A DNA stretch of 6,443 nucleotides from Bdellovibrio sp. Lineage in GTDB: Bacteria; Bdellovibrionota; Bdellovibrionia; Bdellovibrionales; Bdellovibrionaceae. Positions 1 to 4,904 of this stretch are shown one piece after another (the stretch's first letter is position 1; each line of letters begins with the position of its first letter). The DNA lies in the NCBI GenBank assembly GCA_019104905.1, contig JAHRXB010000271.1, positions 1 through 6,443 of the forward strand, in the 5' to 3' direction. The position numbers and the translations under genes are program-made. The notes under the pieces were generated by a model. The model saw only the letters and a program-made list of their open reading frames with translations. It did not search any database and was not told the DNA's origin.

Positions 1-177
1 CCATTATTGGATTCTAATCAAGGCATAGGTCAGATCTATGGCGGATCGGGCGGTGCCGTCTATCGGGGTGGGGGGTACGTTGACGATAAGTACTCGGGCG
101 TGTTTTCGGCCAAGCTGAATTCCAACGCGGGGGGCTCGGGTATTATCATCGGCTTCCGCTGCGTGTTTAATCCGTGA
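1..177 (+). CDS. C-terminal fragment of FGE/SUMF1-like protein (5' end outside window)
   Basis: Frame 1 is open from the first base to a TGA at 175-177, giving the last 58 residues of a protein that begins outside the window. The fragment is Gly/Ser rich. It contains A-V-Y-R-G-G-G-Y, then S-G-V-F-S-A-K-L-N, and ends I-G-F-R-C-V-F-N-P. This order (RGG, then GVF..L, then a terminal GFRC) is how the C-terminus of formylglycine-generating-enzyme/sulfatase-modifying-factor-like (FGE) domains usually reads. In many bacterial members this fold is a structural or ligand-binding module rather than an active FGE, and the active-site region is not in the window, so enzymatic activity cannot be judged. 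The coding frame is certain enough. The family call rests on a short motif. The gene converges on the dehydrogenase gene, with 46 bases between the two stop codons. Confidence 0.6.
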   Translation, partial: PLLDSNQGIGQIYGGSGGAVYRGGGYVDDKYSGVFSAKLNSNAGGSGIIIGFRCVFNP

Positions 178-184
178 TGCAGCG
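157..184. terminator. Hairpin over the stop of the FGE-like gene, possible weak terminator
   Basis: CGCTGCGT (157-164) can pair with ATGCAGCG (177-184), giving 8 base pairs with one G-U and a 12-base loop. The right arm begins inside the TGA stop codon. No T-run follows at once on either strand; the nearest is TTTT at 203-206. It could slow or end transcription between the two convergent genes, but it is not a classic intrinsic terminator. Confidence 0.3.
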
Positions 185-223
185 GGAACCGATCCTAGCT
201 ACTTTTGCAGACTCTAAGCCTTC

Positions 224-1264
224 TTACTCCGCCGAAATCAAAACCTTCATGGATTTCTCTTTACTGGCGTTCGCAAAGACCTCATAGGCCTTCAGCATGT
301 CATTCATTTTGAAGCGATGAGTGACCAGTTGCTCGGGGGCGATCGTTTTGGATTTGACCGTGTTGAGCAGCATAGGTGTGCTGTAGGTTGAAACAAGTCC
401 CGTTGTGAGGGTGATGTTCTTGATCCAAAGCTCTTCCAGATGAAGCTCCACACTTTTTCCGTGAACACCCACGTTGGCAATATGGCCTCCCGGTTTGATG
501 ATTTTTTGGCAGATATCAAAAGTGGCGGGGATGCCCACGGCCTCAATGGCAACATCCACTCCCACACCGTCGGTCATACTAAGAATTCTGTCGACGGCTT
601 TTTCTCGTCCTGAATTAACCAAATCGGTGGCGCCGAATCTCTTGGCGGTTTCTAAGCGACTATCATCCAGGTCCACCATAAAGGTGCGCGCGGGAGCATA
701 GAATTTTGAAGTGAGCAATGTGGCCATTCCGATAGGGCCAGCGCCGATGATCGCGATCGTGTCGCCCGGCTTGACTTGACCTGAAAGAACGCCAATTTCA
801 AATCCAGTAGGAAGAATATCACTCAACATCAGTAAAGCGGCATCATCGACCCCGCTAGGTGCGAGGTAAAGACTGTTGTCCGCGTGGGGAATGCGAACAT
901 ACTCGGCTTGGGTTCCGTTGATTTTATGCCCCAAAATCCATCCACCATCCTGGCAGTGTGCATAGAGTTGTTTTTTGCAGTAGGAGCAGCGCCCGCAAGA
1001 GGTGACGCACGAAATAAGCACGCGATCGCCTTTTTTGAAGTTGGCGACGGCCTCTCCCACCTCTTCAATGAGGCCGATGCCCTCGTGCCCCAAGATACGC
1101 CCATCGGTGACAGCGGGGACGTCGCCCTTAAGAATATGCAGGTCCGTTCCTCAGATGGTTGTATGAAAAACTTTGACGATAGCGTCTGTGGGTTTAGTCA
1201 GGGTGGGGCGGGGCGCTTCCGCCCATTCTTTTTTGCCTGGTCCACGATAGATAAGTGCTTTCAT
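224..1264 (-). CDS. Zinc-dependent alcohol dehydrogenase with in-frame TGA at the catalytic Cys (candidate selenoprotein)
   Basis: Medium-chain, NAD(P)-dependent, zinc-dependent alcohol dehydrogenase (COG1063 type), expected to be cytosolic and to interconvert alcohols with aldehydes or ketones. The frame runs from ATG at 1264-1262 to TAA at 226-224, 346 codons plus stop, the usual family length. The start M-K-A-L-I-Y-R-G-P-G is typical, and a perfect AGGAGG lies four bases upstream. Codon 38 is TGA (1153-1151). The context T-T-I-[TGA]-G-T-D-L-H-I-L-K-G-D matches the family's T-T-I-C-G-T-D, so the stop replaces the Cys that binds the catalytic zinc. Other hallmarks are intact: the second catalytic-zinc motif G-H-E (residues 59-61), a structural-zinc motif C-x2-C-x2-C-x7-C, and the dinucleotide-binding loop G-A-G-P-I-G. 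Without readthrough, only a 37-residue peptide or a product reinitiated at TTG 1093 could form, and the latter lacks the catalytic N-terminus. Alternatives are a fresh pseudogene or a base-call error. The family call is secure; the decoding of the TGA is open. Confidence 0.85.
1106..1126 (-). promoter_or_regulatory. Weak SECIS-like hairpin downstream of the in-frame TGA
   Basis: In the mRNA, GGCGAC (bases 25-30 after the TGA) can pair with GUCACC (bases 40-45) with one C-A mismatch, leaving a nine-base loop whose first base is G (base 31). Bacterial SECIS elements are short stem-loops shortly after the UGA with a G early in the loop, so spacing and loop fit. The stem is weak, and an alternative pairs GGAC (bases 6-9) with GUCC (31-34). 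Hairpins this weak arise often by chance. Confidence 0.2.
1151..1153 (-). other. In-frame TGA codon at the catalytic zinc Cys position (candidate selenocysteine codon)
   Basis: The plus strand reads TCA at 1151-1153, which is TGA on the coding strand as codon 38 of the dehydrogenase. It differs by one base from TGC or TGT, the codons expected for the conserved Cys. Two other genes in this window (FGE-like, stop at 175-177; Kef-type antiporter, stop at 3560-3562) end in TGA, so TGA is a normal stop here and any readthrough must be local. Cysteine-to-UGA replacement in an otherwise intact enzyme is the classic signature of a selenocysteine codon. Confidence 0.5.
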
Positions 1265-1268
1265 GGGG

Positions 1269-1274
1269 CCTCCT
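1269..1274 (-). promoter_or_regulatory. Ribosome binding site of the alcohol dehydrogenase gene
   Basis: The coding strand reads AGGAGG, then CCCC, then ATG. This perfect Shine-Dalgarno fixes the start at 1264, upstream of the in-frame TGA, so the N-terminal 37 codons are genuinely part of the gene. The lipoprotein gene has a nearly identical leader (AGGAGG, ACCC, ATG). Confidence 0.85.
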
Positions 1275-1282
1275 AGAACTGC

Positions 1283-1311
1283 AATATCTATAGACCAGAG
1301 GCTTAAGGCAA
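1283..1311 (-). promoter_or_regulatory. Possible weak promoter for the alcohol dehydrogenase
   Basis: On the minus strand, TTGCCT (1311-1306) is followed after 17 bases by GATATT (1288-1283), four of six matches to the -10 consensus. The predicted start of transcription would fall only a few bases before the Shine-Dalgarno. No clear terminator separates this gene from the upstream lipoprotein gene (73-base gap), so transcription from the lipoprotein promoter is equally possible. Confidence 0.25.
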
Positions 1312-1337
1312 GGGGGGCTGATGAGATACAAAAAGAC

Positions 1338-1640
1338 TTAGTTTTTCTCGCACTCTATCTTGTCTTCTTCACAGATAGACAGCAGTGTTCGATCGCGGCA
1401 CTTTGCGGCCACTTCTTTGCGGGCTTCTTCTTCGGTTTTTGCGACGGCATAAAAACGGTTGCCCATGGATTTTAACTTGCAAGTGTAAGTGGCAACGAGT
1501 TTAGGACTGCCACTGCTCATATCCAGAGCCAACGTGCCCTTGTTGTTGGGTTCACTAGGGTCAATCACCTTCATGCCTGCGCAGGCGGTTATGAGCATGA
1601 CCACGAGGCTTAAAATAGAAACGCAAACACCCTTTCTCAT
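1338..1640 (-). CDS. Small four-cysteine lipoprotein, function unknown
   Basis: A 100-residue protein starting at ATG 1640-1638, chosen over a GTG nine codons upstream because AGGAGG lies five bases before this ATG and the signal peptide begins here. Residues 1-19 form a lipoprotein signal (M-R-K-G, then a hydrophobic stretch) ending in the lipobox I-T-A-C with Cys20 as the lipidation site. The mature part is about 81 residues and carries Cys54, Cys81, Cys90 and Cys97, enough for two disulfides in the periplasm. An acidic and basic helix-like stretch (K-T-E-E-E-A-R-K-E-V-A-A-K-C) lies between them. The pattern recalls small cysteine-paired periplasmic domains in which an alanine-rich helix precedes C...C...C, but no family is assigned. 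It has its own promoter and is divergent from the antiporter gene. Its 3' end lies 73 bases from the start of the dehydrogenase gene. Confidence 0.8.
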   Translation of the reverse strand: MRKGVCVSILSLVVMLITACAGMKVIDPSEPNNKGTLALDMSSGSPKLVATYTCKLKSMGNRFYAVAKTEEEARKEVAAKCRDRTLLSICEEDKIECEKN

Positions 1641-1644
1641 GGGT

Positions 1645-1650
1645 CCTCCT
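1645..1650 (-). promoter_or_regulatory. Ribosome binding site of the lipoprotein gene
   Basis: The coding strand reads AGGAGG, then ACCCC-free spacing of four bases (ACCC) before ATG 1640. It selects the start that gives a proper lipoprotein signal peptide and rules out the upstream GTG. Confidence 0.8.
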
Positions 1651-1679
1651 AGACGACGGTGCACCAAGCTTCCCCTCTG

Positions 1680-1707
1680 ATGATAAGGACATTGAAGATG
1701 ATGTCAA
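1680..1707 (-). promoter_or_regulatory. Sigma-70-type promoter of the lipoprotein gene
   Basis: The minus strand carries TTGACA (1707-1702), a 16-base spacer and TATCAT (1685-1680): six of six and five of six matches to consensus. The predicted transcript start is near 1673, leaving an untranslated leader of about 33 bases that contains the Shine-Dalgarno. This is the best promoter match in the window. Confidence 0.6.
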
Positions 1708-1750
1708 ACTGATACTACCCTTCGCAGGGGTGTTTTGCTAGGCTGAGCAA

Positions 1751-3562
1751 ATGACTCACACTCCGTTATTGCCCGTCATCGTTTTTCTTGGCTCTTCCGT
1801 ATTGCTGGTTTCTTTGTTTCAGAGAATGGGGCTGGGGAGCATATTAGGATATCTGGCTGCGGGTATTCTGATTGGCCCACAGATGTCAGGGCTCGTCACG
1901 GATGTCAAATACACGCAAAGTTTGTCAGAGTTCGGCGTTGTATTTCTTTTGTTTCTAATCGGCTTAGAGTTGCAGCCCAAAAAACTTTGGTCTTTAAGGA
2001 AAACTCTTCTGGGGTTTGGTGGGCTGCAGATTCTTTTTGGTTCGATCGTCTTTGCCTTCGTTGCGCATCTCTTTGGTCTTTCGGGGGCGGCAAGTGCGGT
2101 TGTCGGTTTTGCGCTTTCATTGTCGTCGACCGCATTTTCTTTGCAGTCCTTAAGTGAGAAGAAAGTTCTTAATACGGAATTTGGACGTGCGTCCTTCGCG
2201 ATTTTGTTAATGCAAGACGTGGTTGCGATTCCCGCGCTAGCTATTATTCCCAGTCTTGGTCTTAATTCCGCAAGCACGGCGTCGGTTCAGTGGGGAGCCT
2301 TTCTTTTTGCCTTTATCGGTTTTGCTATTTTTAGTCGAACGTTGCTGGGGCCCTTTTTGCGTCAGGTGGCGAGTCTGCGCAGTCGCGAACTTTTTACGGG
2401 TGTCACATTGCTCATTGTGATGGGCGTGTCTTATCTGATGGCGCACGTGGGACTTTCAATGGCTCTGGGGGCCTTCCTGGCCGGGGTCTTTTTGTCAGAG
2501 TCGGAATATCGACATGAGTTGGAAGCAGATCTGGAGCCGTTTAAAGGGCTTTTGATGGGGCTCTTCTTTGTCTCGGTCGGTATGGCAGTGAATCTCAGTC
2601 TTATTCTTGAACGGCCATTGACTATTTTGGCGCTCGCCGTTTTGTATATGGGTTTGAAGGGACTGGTGATTTTTGGTGTGGGTCGAATTATGCAACTTCC
2701 CCGTGAGGCCTCGCGCCGTCTTTCTTCCTATCTTGTCCAAGGGGGAGAATTCGCTTTTGTCATTTTCGGCGTGGGCCAAAGTGCGAAAGTGATATCGTTG
2801 GAATGGACTCAGACACTGACTTTGATCATTACTCTTTCGATGATTCTGAGTCCGTTCATTATTTTAGTGGACGAGAAAATTCAAAGCATTTGGATGAAAA
2901 AGCGACCTCCGCAAAAATATGATCACATTGAGGACAGCGACAATAAGATCATCATTGCCGGTTTTGGTCGTTTTGGTCAGATTTTTGGTCGTATGTTACG
3001 GAGCCAGGGGATTGGTTTTACCGCCATCGATCACGATATTGAACAGATCGAGCTTCTTCGTCGCTTTAACTTTAAAGTTTATTACGGAGATGCGTCTCGC
3101 AAGGAGATCCTAGAGGCGGCCGGCGCTAAGAAGGCGCAATACTTCGTCATTGCTGTAGATGACATGATGACGGCCACTCAGATTGCCGAGATGGTTCGTC
3201 AAGAATATCCTCATCTGAAAATTTATGCCCGGGCCCGCAATCGGCAACATGTCTTTGAGTTGATGGCTTTAGATGTAGAACATATACGGCGAGAAACTTT
3301 GGATTCCAGTTTGATTTTAACTGGAGACCTCTTGGTGGATTTGGGGATTCCCGCAGCTCGGGCTCGCCAGATGGTGGAGCGTTTCCGCCGACATGATGAG
3401 CTTATGCTTCAGGAGCAGTTCAAGGTTCGTAACGATGCGAATCTTTATCTGGATGTTTCACGTTTGGGTATGGATCAGTTGGCGCAGGTTCTTAAAGAGG
3501 ATGCTCAGAAATCTTACGTCGACTCTGGTTCTGAACGGAAGACCCCAGAGTCTGAGCATTGA
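1751..3562 (+). CDS. kefC: KefB/KefC-type monovalent cation:proton antiporter with RCK domain
   Basis: A 603-residue inner-membrane protein of the CPA2 family, similar in length to E. coli KefB and KefC. Residues about 5-380 are a Na+/H+ exchanger-type domain of roughly 12 hydrophobic segments, with the Q-D pair at Q155-D156 typical of CPA2 transport sites. H255-F264 reads H-E-L-E-A-D-L-E-P-F, matching the Kef regulatory-loop motif H-A-L-E-S-D-I-E-P-F, followed by G-L-F-F-V-S-V-G-M. From about residue 398 an RCK/TrkA-N domain begins, with the nucleotide-binding loop G-F-G-R-F-G (404-409) and D427 after the second strand. Later stretches (Y-Y-G-D-A-S, A-R-A-R-N, R-R-E-T) also read like KefC. 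The family role is glutathione- and nucleotide-gated K+ efflux that acidifies the cytoplasm during electrophile stress; that this copy is glutathione-gated is inferred. No KefF or KefG partner gene is nearby. The ATG has only a weak Shine-Dalgarno. The 3' end overlaps the convergent gene by 49 bases. kefB would be an equally fair name. Confidence 0.9.
   Translation: MTHTPLLPVIVFLGSSVLLVSLFQRMGLGSILGYLAAGILIGPQMSGLVTDVKYTQSLSEFGVVFLLFLIGLELQPKKLWSLRKTLLGFGGLQILFGSIVFAFVAHLFGLSGAASAVVGFALSLSSTAFSLQSLSEKKVLNTEFGRASFAILLMQDVVAIPALAIIPSLGLNSASTASVQWGAFLFAFIGFAIFSRTLLGPFLRQVASLRSRELFTGVTLLIVMGVSYLMAHVGLSMALGAFLAGVFLSESEYRHELEADLEPFKGLLMGLFFVSVGMAVNLSLILERPLTILALAVLYMGLKGLVIFGVGRIMQLPREASRRLSSYLVQGGEFAFVIFGVGQSAKVISLEWTQTLTLIITLSMILSPFIILVDEKIQSIWMKKRPPQKYDHIEDSDNKIIIAGFGRFGQIFGRMLRSQGIGFTAIDHDIEQIELLRRFNFKVYYGDASRKEILEAAGAKKAQYFVIAVDDMMTATQIAEMVRQEYPHLKIYARARNRQHVFELMALDVEHIRRETLDSSLILTGDLLVDLGIPAARARQMVERFRRHDELMLQEQFKVRNDANLYLDVSRLGMDQLAQVLKEDAQKSYVDSGSERKTPESEH
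3501..3559. repeat. Nested inverted repeats spanning the convergent gene overlap
   Basis: Outer arms ATGCTCAGA (3501-3509) and TCTGAGCAT (3551-3559) are perfect 9-base complements. Inner arms GACTCTGG (3521-3528) and CCAGAGTC (3545-3552) are perfect 8-base complements. They share two bases, so outer 8 plus inner 8 base pairs can form together, with an unpaired stretch on the left side only. The structure covers the 3' coding ends of the antiporter gene and of the secreted-protein gene. No T-run follows on either strand, so it is not a classic intrinsic terminator, though it may act as a two-way transcription or decay barrier. Confidence 0.55.
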
Positions 3563-4008
3563 AGTTCACTGAATTCTCCGTGAATTTCGTGAGTCACGCC
3601 GTCAACACTCAGGCGCAGCAGAGTTTTTCTGAGTAGGACCTGTTGGCCATCACGTTGTTCGATCTTGTTAAAAGACTCCATCGAGAGCGCTTGAACGCGA
3701 TGACCCTCGATTGTTTGAATCTCGGAGGTGTGTTCACACTTCATGGCATAGGCCTCAAATTTTTGGCAGTTCTGGCGGGGCCATTCAAAGCGTAAGTAGC
3801 TAGGGAAATTCGCAAGGCTTGGATAAATGACCTTCATTCCTTGGAAAGCGAAAAGCTCTGTAACCACTGTTTGATCTTCAGGAACTTCGCGAATAACAAC
3901 GCCCAAAGTCGGTGTCTCATCGGAACAAGCCAACTGAAAGTCGTTTTTAGCCAGGGCCGGAGGGGAAAAGATACCTGTTAGAAATAAAATAGTGAGAATT
4001 GCTTTCAT
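3514..4008 (-). CDS. Secreted four-cysteine protein, function unknown
   Basis: A 164-residue protein starting at ATG 4008-4006. This start is preferred to one nine codons upstream because a clean Sec signal peptide begins here: M-K-A, a hydrophobic core, and A-L-A before Lys21 as the likely signal peptidase I site. The mature protein of about 144 residues has Cys28, Cys81, Cys91 and Cys151, consistent with two disulfides in the periplasm or outside. No catalytic motif or family is recognised. The Shine-Dalgarno is poor and a -35-like TTGACA lies close by, so the start or leader is less certain than for its neighbours. The last 15 codons and the stop overlap the antiporter gene in the opposite direction, and Cys151 is encoded inside that overlap. 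Confidence 0.75.
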   Translation of the reverse strand: MKAILTILFLTGIFSPPALAKNDFQLACSDETPTLGVVIREVPEDQTVVTELFAFQGMKVIYPSLANFPSYLRFEWPRQNCQKFEAYAMKCEHTSEIQTIEGHRVQALSMESFNKIEQRDGQQVLLRKTLLRLSVDGVTHEIHGEFSELQCSDSGVFRSEPEST

Positions 4009-4015
4009 GTGCTCA

Positions 4016-4043
4016 GCTTTATGGGAATCCCTCATCTTGTCAA
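4016..4043 (-). promoter_or_regulatory. Possible promoter of the secreted-protein gene
   Basis: The minus strand has TTGACA (4043-4038), a perfect -35, but the -10 is poor: TAAAGC after 16 bases, or CATAAA after only 14. A start of transcription near 4009-4011 would make the message almost leaderless, which agrees with the lack of a good Shine-Dalgarno. Uncertain. Confidence 0.3.
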
Positions 4044-4064
4044 TAGGGGAAAGCCTGGTATGAT
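4037..4064 (+). promoter_or_regulatory. Sigma-70-type promoter of the phosphatase gene
   Basis: TTGTCA (4037-4042), a 16-base spacer and TATGAT (4059-4064) give five of six matches in each hexamer. The predicted transcript start is near 4071, just ahead of the Shine-Dalgarno at 4074. The -35 overlaps the -35 of the opposing gene because TTGTCAA reads TTGACAA on the other strand. Confidence 0.5.
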
Positions 4065-4073
4065 GGTTCTTTT

Positions 4074-4079
4074 AGGAGA
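4074..4079 (+). promoter_or_regulatory. Ribosome binding site of the phosphatase gene
   Basis: AGGAGA ends four bases before ATG 4084. It selects this start over an in-frame GTG at 4009 and the ATGs at 4060 and earlier, which lie within or before the predicted promoter. Confidence 0.75.
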
Positions 4080-4083
4080 AGTC

Positions 4084-4833
4084 ATGACCTTAGAAGGTGG
4101 AATTAATTTTAGAGATCTGGGTGGTTACGCGACGGCAGATGGACGCCAGGTCAAAAAGGGACATTTCTTTCGTTCTGGTTCGTTGTCGGGATTAACGACT
4201 CAAGATTGCCAAAAAATGGAATCACTGTCAGTGAAGTACGTCATTGATTATCGCGATCGTCATGAATCTGAAAAAGACAAGGACGTGTTATGGAGTGGTG
4301 TTCATTATGAGTGCTGCCCCGCGAATCCTCCAACTCATGTGACCAAAGCTTCTGGGAAAGACTTTTTTGCTTCGGAACATTTGGAAGCCTTGCCTGCGGA
4401 TTACATGGAGACTCTTTATCAAAACCTTCCTTTCGGGAACTCCGCCTACAAAAATCTTTTTCAAAAAATGGAGTCCCTAGAAAAAGGAGCCTTGCTTCAT
4501 CACTGCGCGGTGGGAAAAGATCGAACAGGAGTAGGGTCGGCTTTGTTGTTGCTGGCTTTAGGGGTCGATAAAGAGACTGTTTTGCATGATTACCTGCTGA
4601 CAGATAAAAATCTTCACCCTTTCAAAGTGAAGCTGCTTAATCAGGTAGAGCATCTTTTGAGCGCCAAAGCTTTGAAGCGTTTTGAACATATGATGGCGGC
4701 CCAGGAGAGCTTCTTGCATTCCTCTTTTGCAGAGATTGAAAACCGCTATCAGAACATCGAAAATTATTTTGCGATGGAGTATGGCCTTTCGCAGGAAAAG
4801 CTGAAAGCGTTGCAATCGCGATTTTTAAAATAA
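4084..4833 (+). CDS. Tyrosine/lipid protein phosphatase, MptpB-like (Y_phosphatase3 family)
   Basis: A 249-residue cytosolic protein without signal peptide or membrane segment. The N-terminus carries the family opening G-I-N-F-R-D-L-G-G-Y (residues 6-15), followed by F-F-R-S-G-S-L (28-34). The catalytic P-loop is H-C-A-V-G-K-D-R-T-G: nucleophile Cys141, Arg147 closing the CX5R loop, and the K-D pair (145-146). In characterised members such as mycobacterial MptpB and Listeria LipA, the CxxGKDR loop goes with activity on phosphotyrosine and on phosphoinositides; the substrate here is unknown. All P-loop residues are present, so it should be active. The start is set by a Shine-Dalgarno and promoter immediately upstream; the longer frame from GTG 4009 is rejected. 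It is divergent from the secreted-protein gene and is followed 71 bases later by the HD-GYP gene on the same strand, which may or may not share its transcript. Confidence 0.85.
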   Translation: MTLEGGINFRDLGGYATADGRQVKKGHFFRSGSLSGLTTQDCQKMESLSVKYVIDYRDRHESEKDKDVLWSGVHYECCPANPPTHVTKASGKDFFASEHLEALPADYMETLYQNLPFGNSAYKNLFQKMESLEKGALLHHCAVGKDRTGVGSALLLLALGVDKETVLHDYLLTDKNLHPFKVKLLNQVEHLLSAKALKRFEHMMAAQESFLHSSFAEIENRYQNIENYFAMEYGLSQEKLKALQSRFLK

Positions 4834-4834
4834 T

Positions 4835-4903
4835 TGTGGCATTAAAGCGTCCCAAATTGAGTCATCATCTCTAGTTGCTAAGAAGATGATCCGATAAGCC
4901 ACA
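4835..4903. repeat. Nested inverted repeats in the phosphatase/HD-GYP intergenic gap
   Basis: TGTGGC (4835-4840) pairs with GCCACA (4898-4903), and inside it ATCATCT (4864-4870) pairs with AGATGAT (4884-4890) over a 13-base loop. Together they span the whole gap from the phosphatase stop to the base before the HD-GYP start. There is no T-run, so a terminator is unlikely. An operator or a leader hairpin is possible but unproven. Confidence 0.35.
4857..4884 (+). promoter_or_regulatory. Possible promoter of the HD-GYP gene
   Basis: TTGAGT (4857-4862), a 16-base spacer and TAAGAA (4879-4884), with TG one base before the -10 hexamer as in extended -10 promoters. The -10 itself matches in only three of six positions. 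Confidence 0.3.
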
Positions 4904-4904
4904 G

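Noticed and set aside
884..1276. 130-codon plus-strand open frame opposite the dehydrogenase N-terminus
   Set aside because: It runs antisense across the G-H-E and zinc motifs of the dehydrogenase, shows no family features, and is most simply a shadow of the conserved minus-strand coding frame.
1718..1736. CCCT/AGGG hairpin followed by TGTTTT just before the antiporter start
   Set aside because: The stem has only four pairs, and no convincing upstream promoter shows that it would be transcribed in the rightward message; kept only as a note.
1819..2446. Minus-strand frames inside the Kef-type antiporter gene
   Set aside because: They lie wholly opposite a clearly conserved membrane-protein frame and have low-complexity, basic compositions typical of antisense shadows.
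4009..4083. Longer phosphatase starting at GTG 4009
   Set aside because: The extra residues do not resemble the family, they cover the predicted promoter, and a good Shine-Dalgarno precedes ATG 4084.
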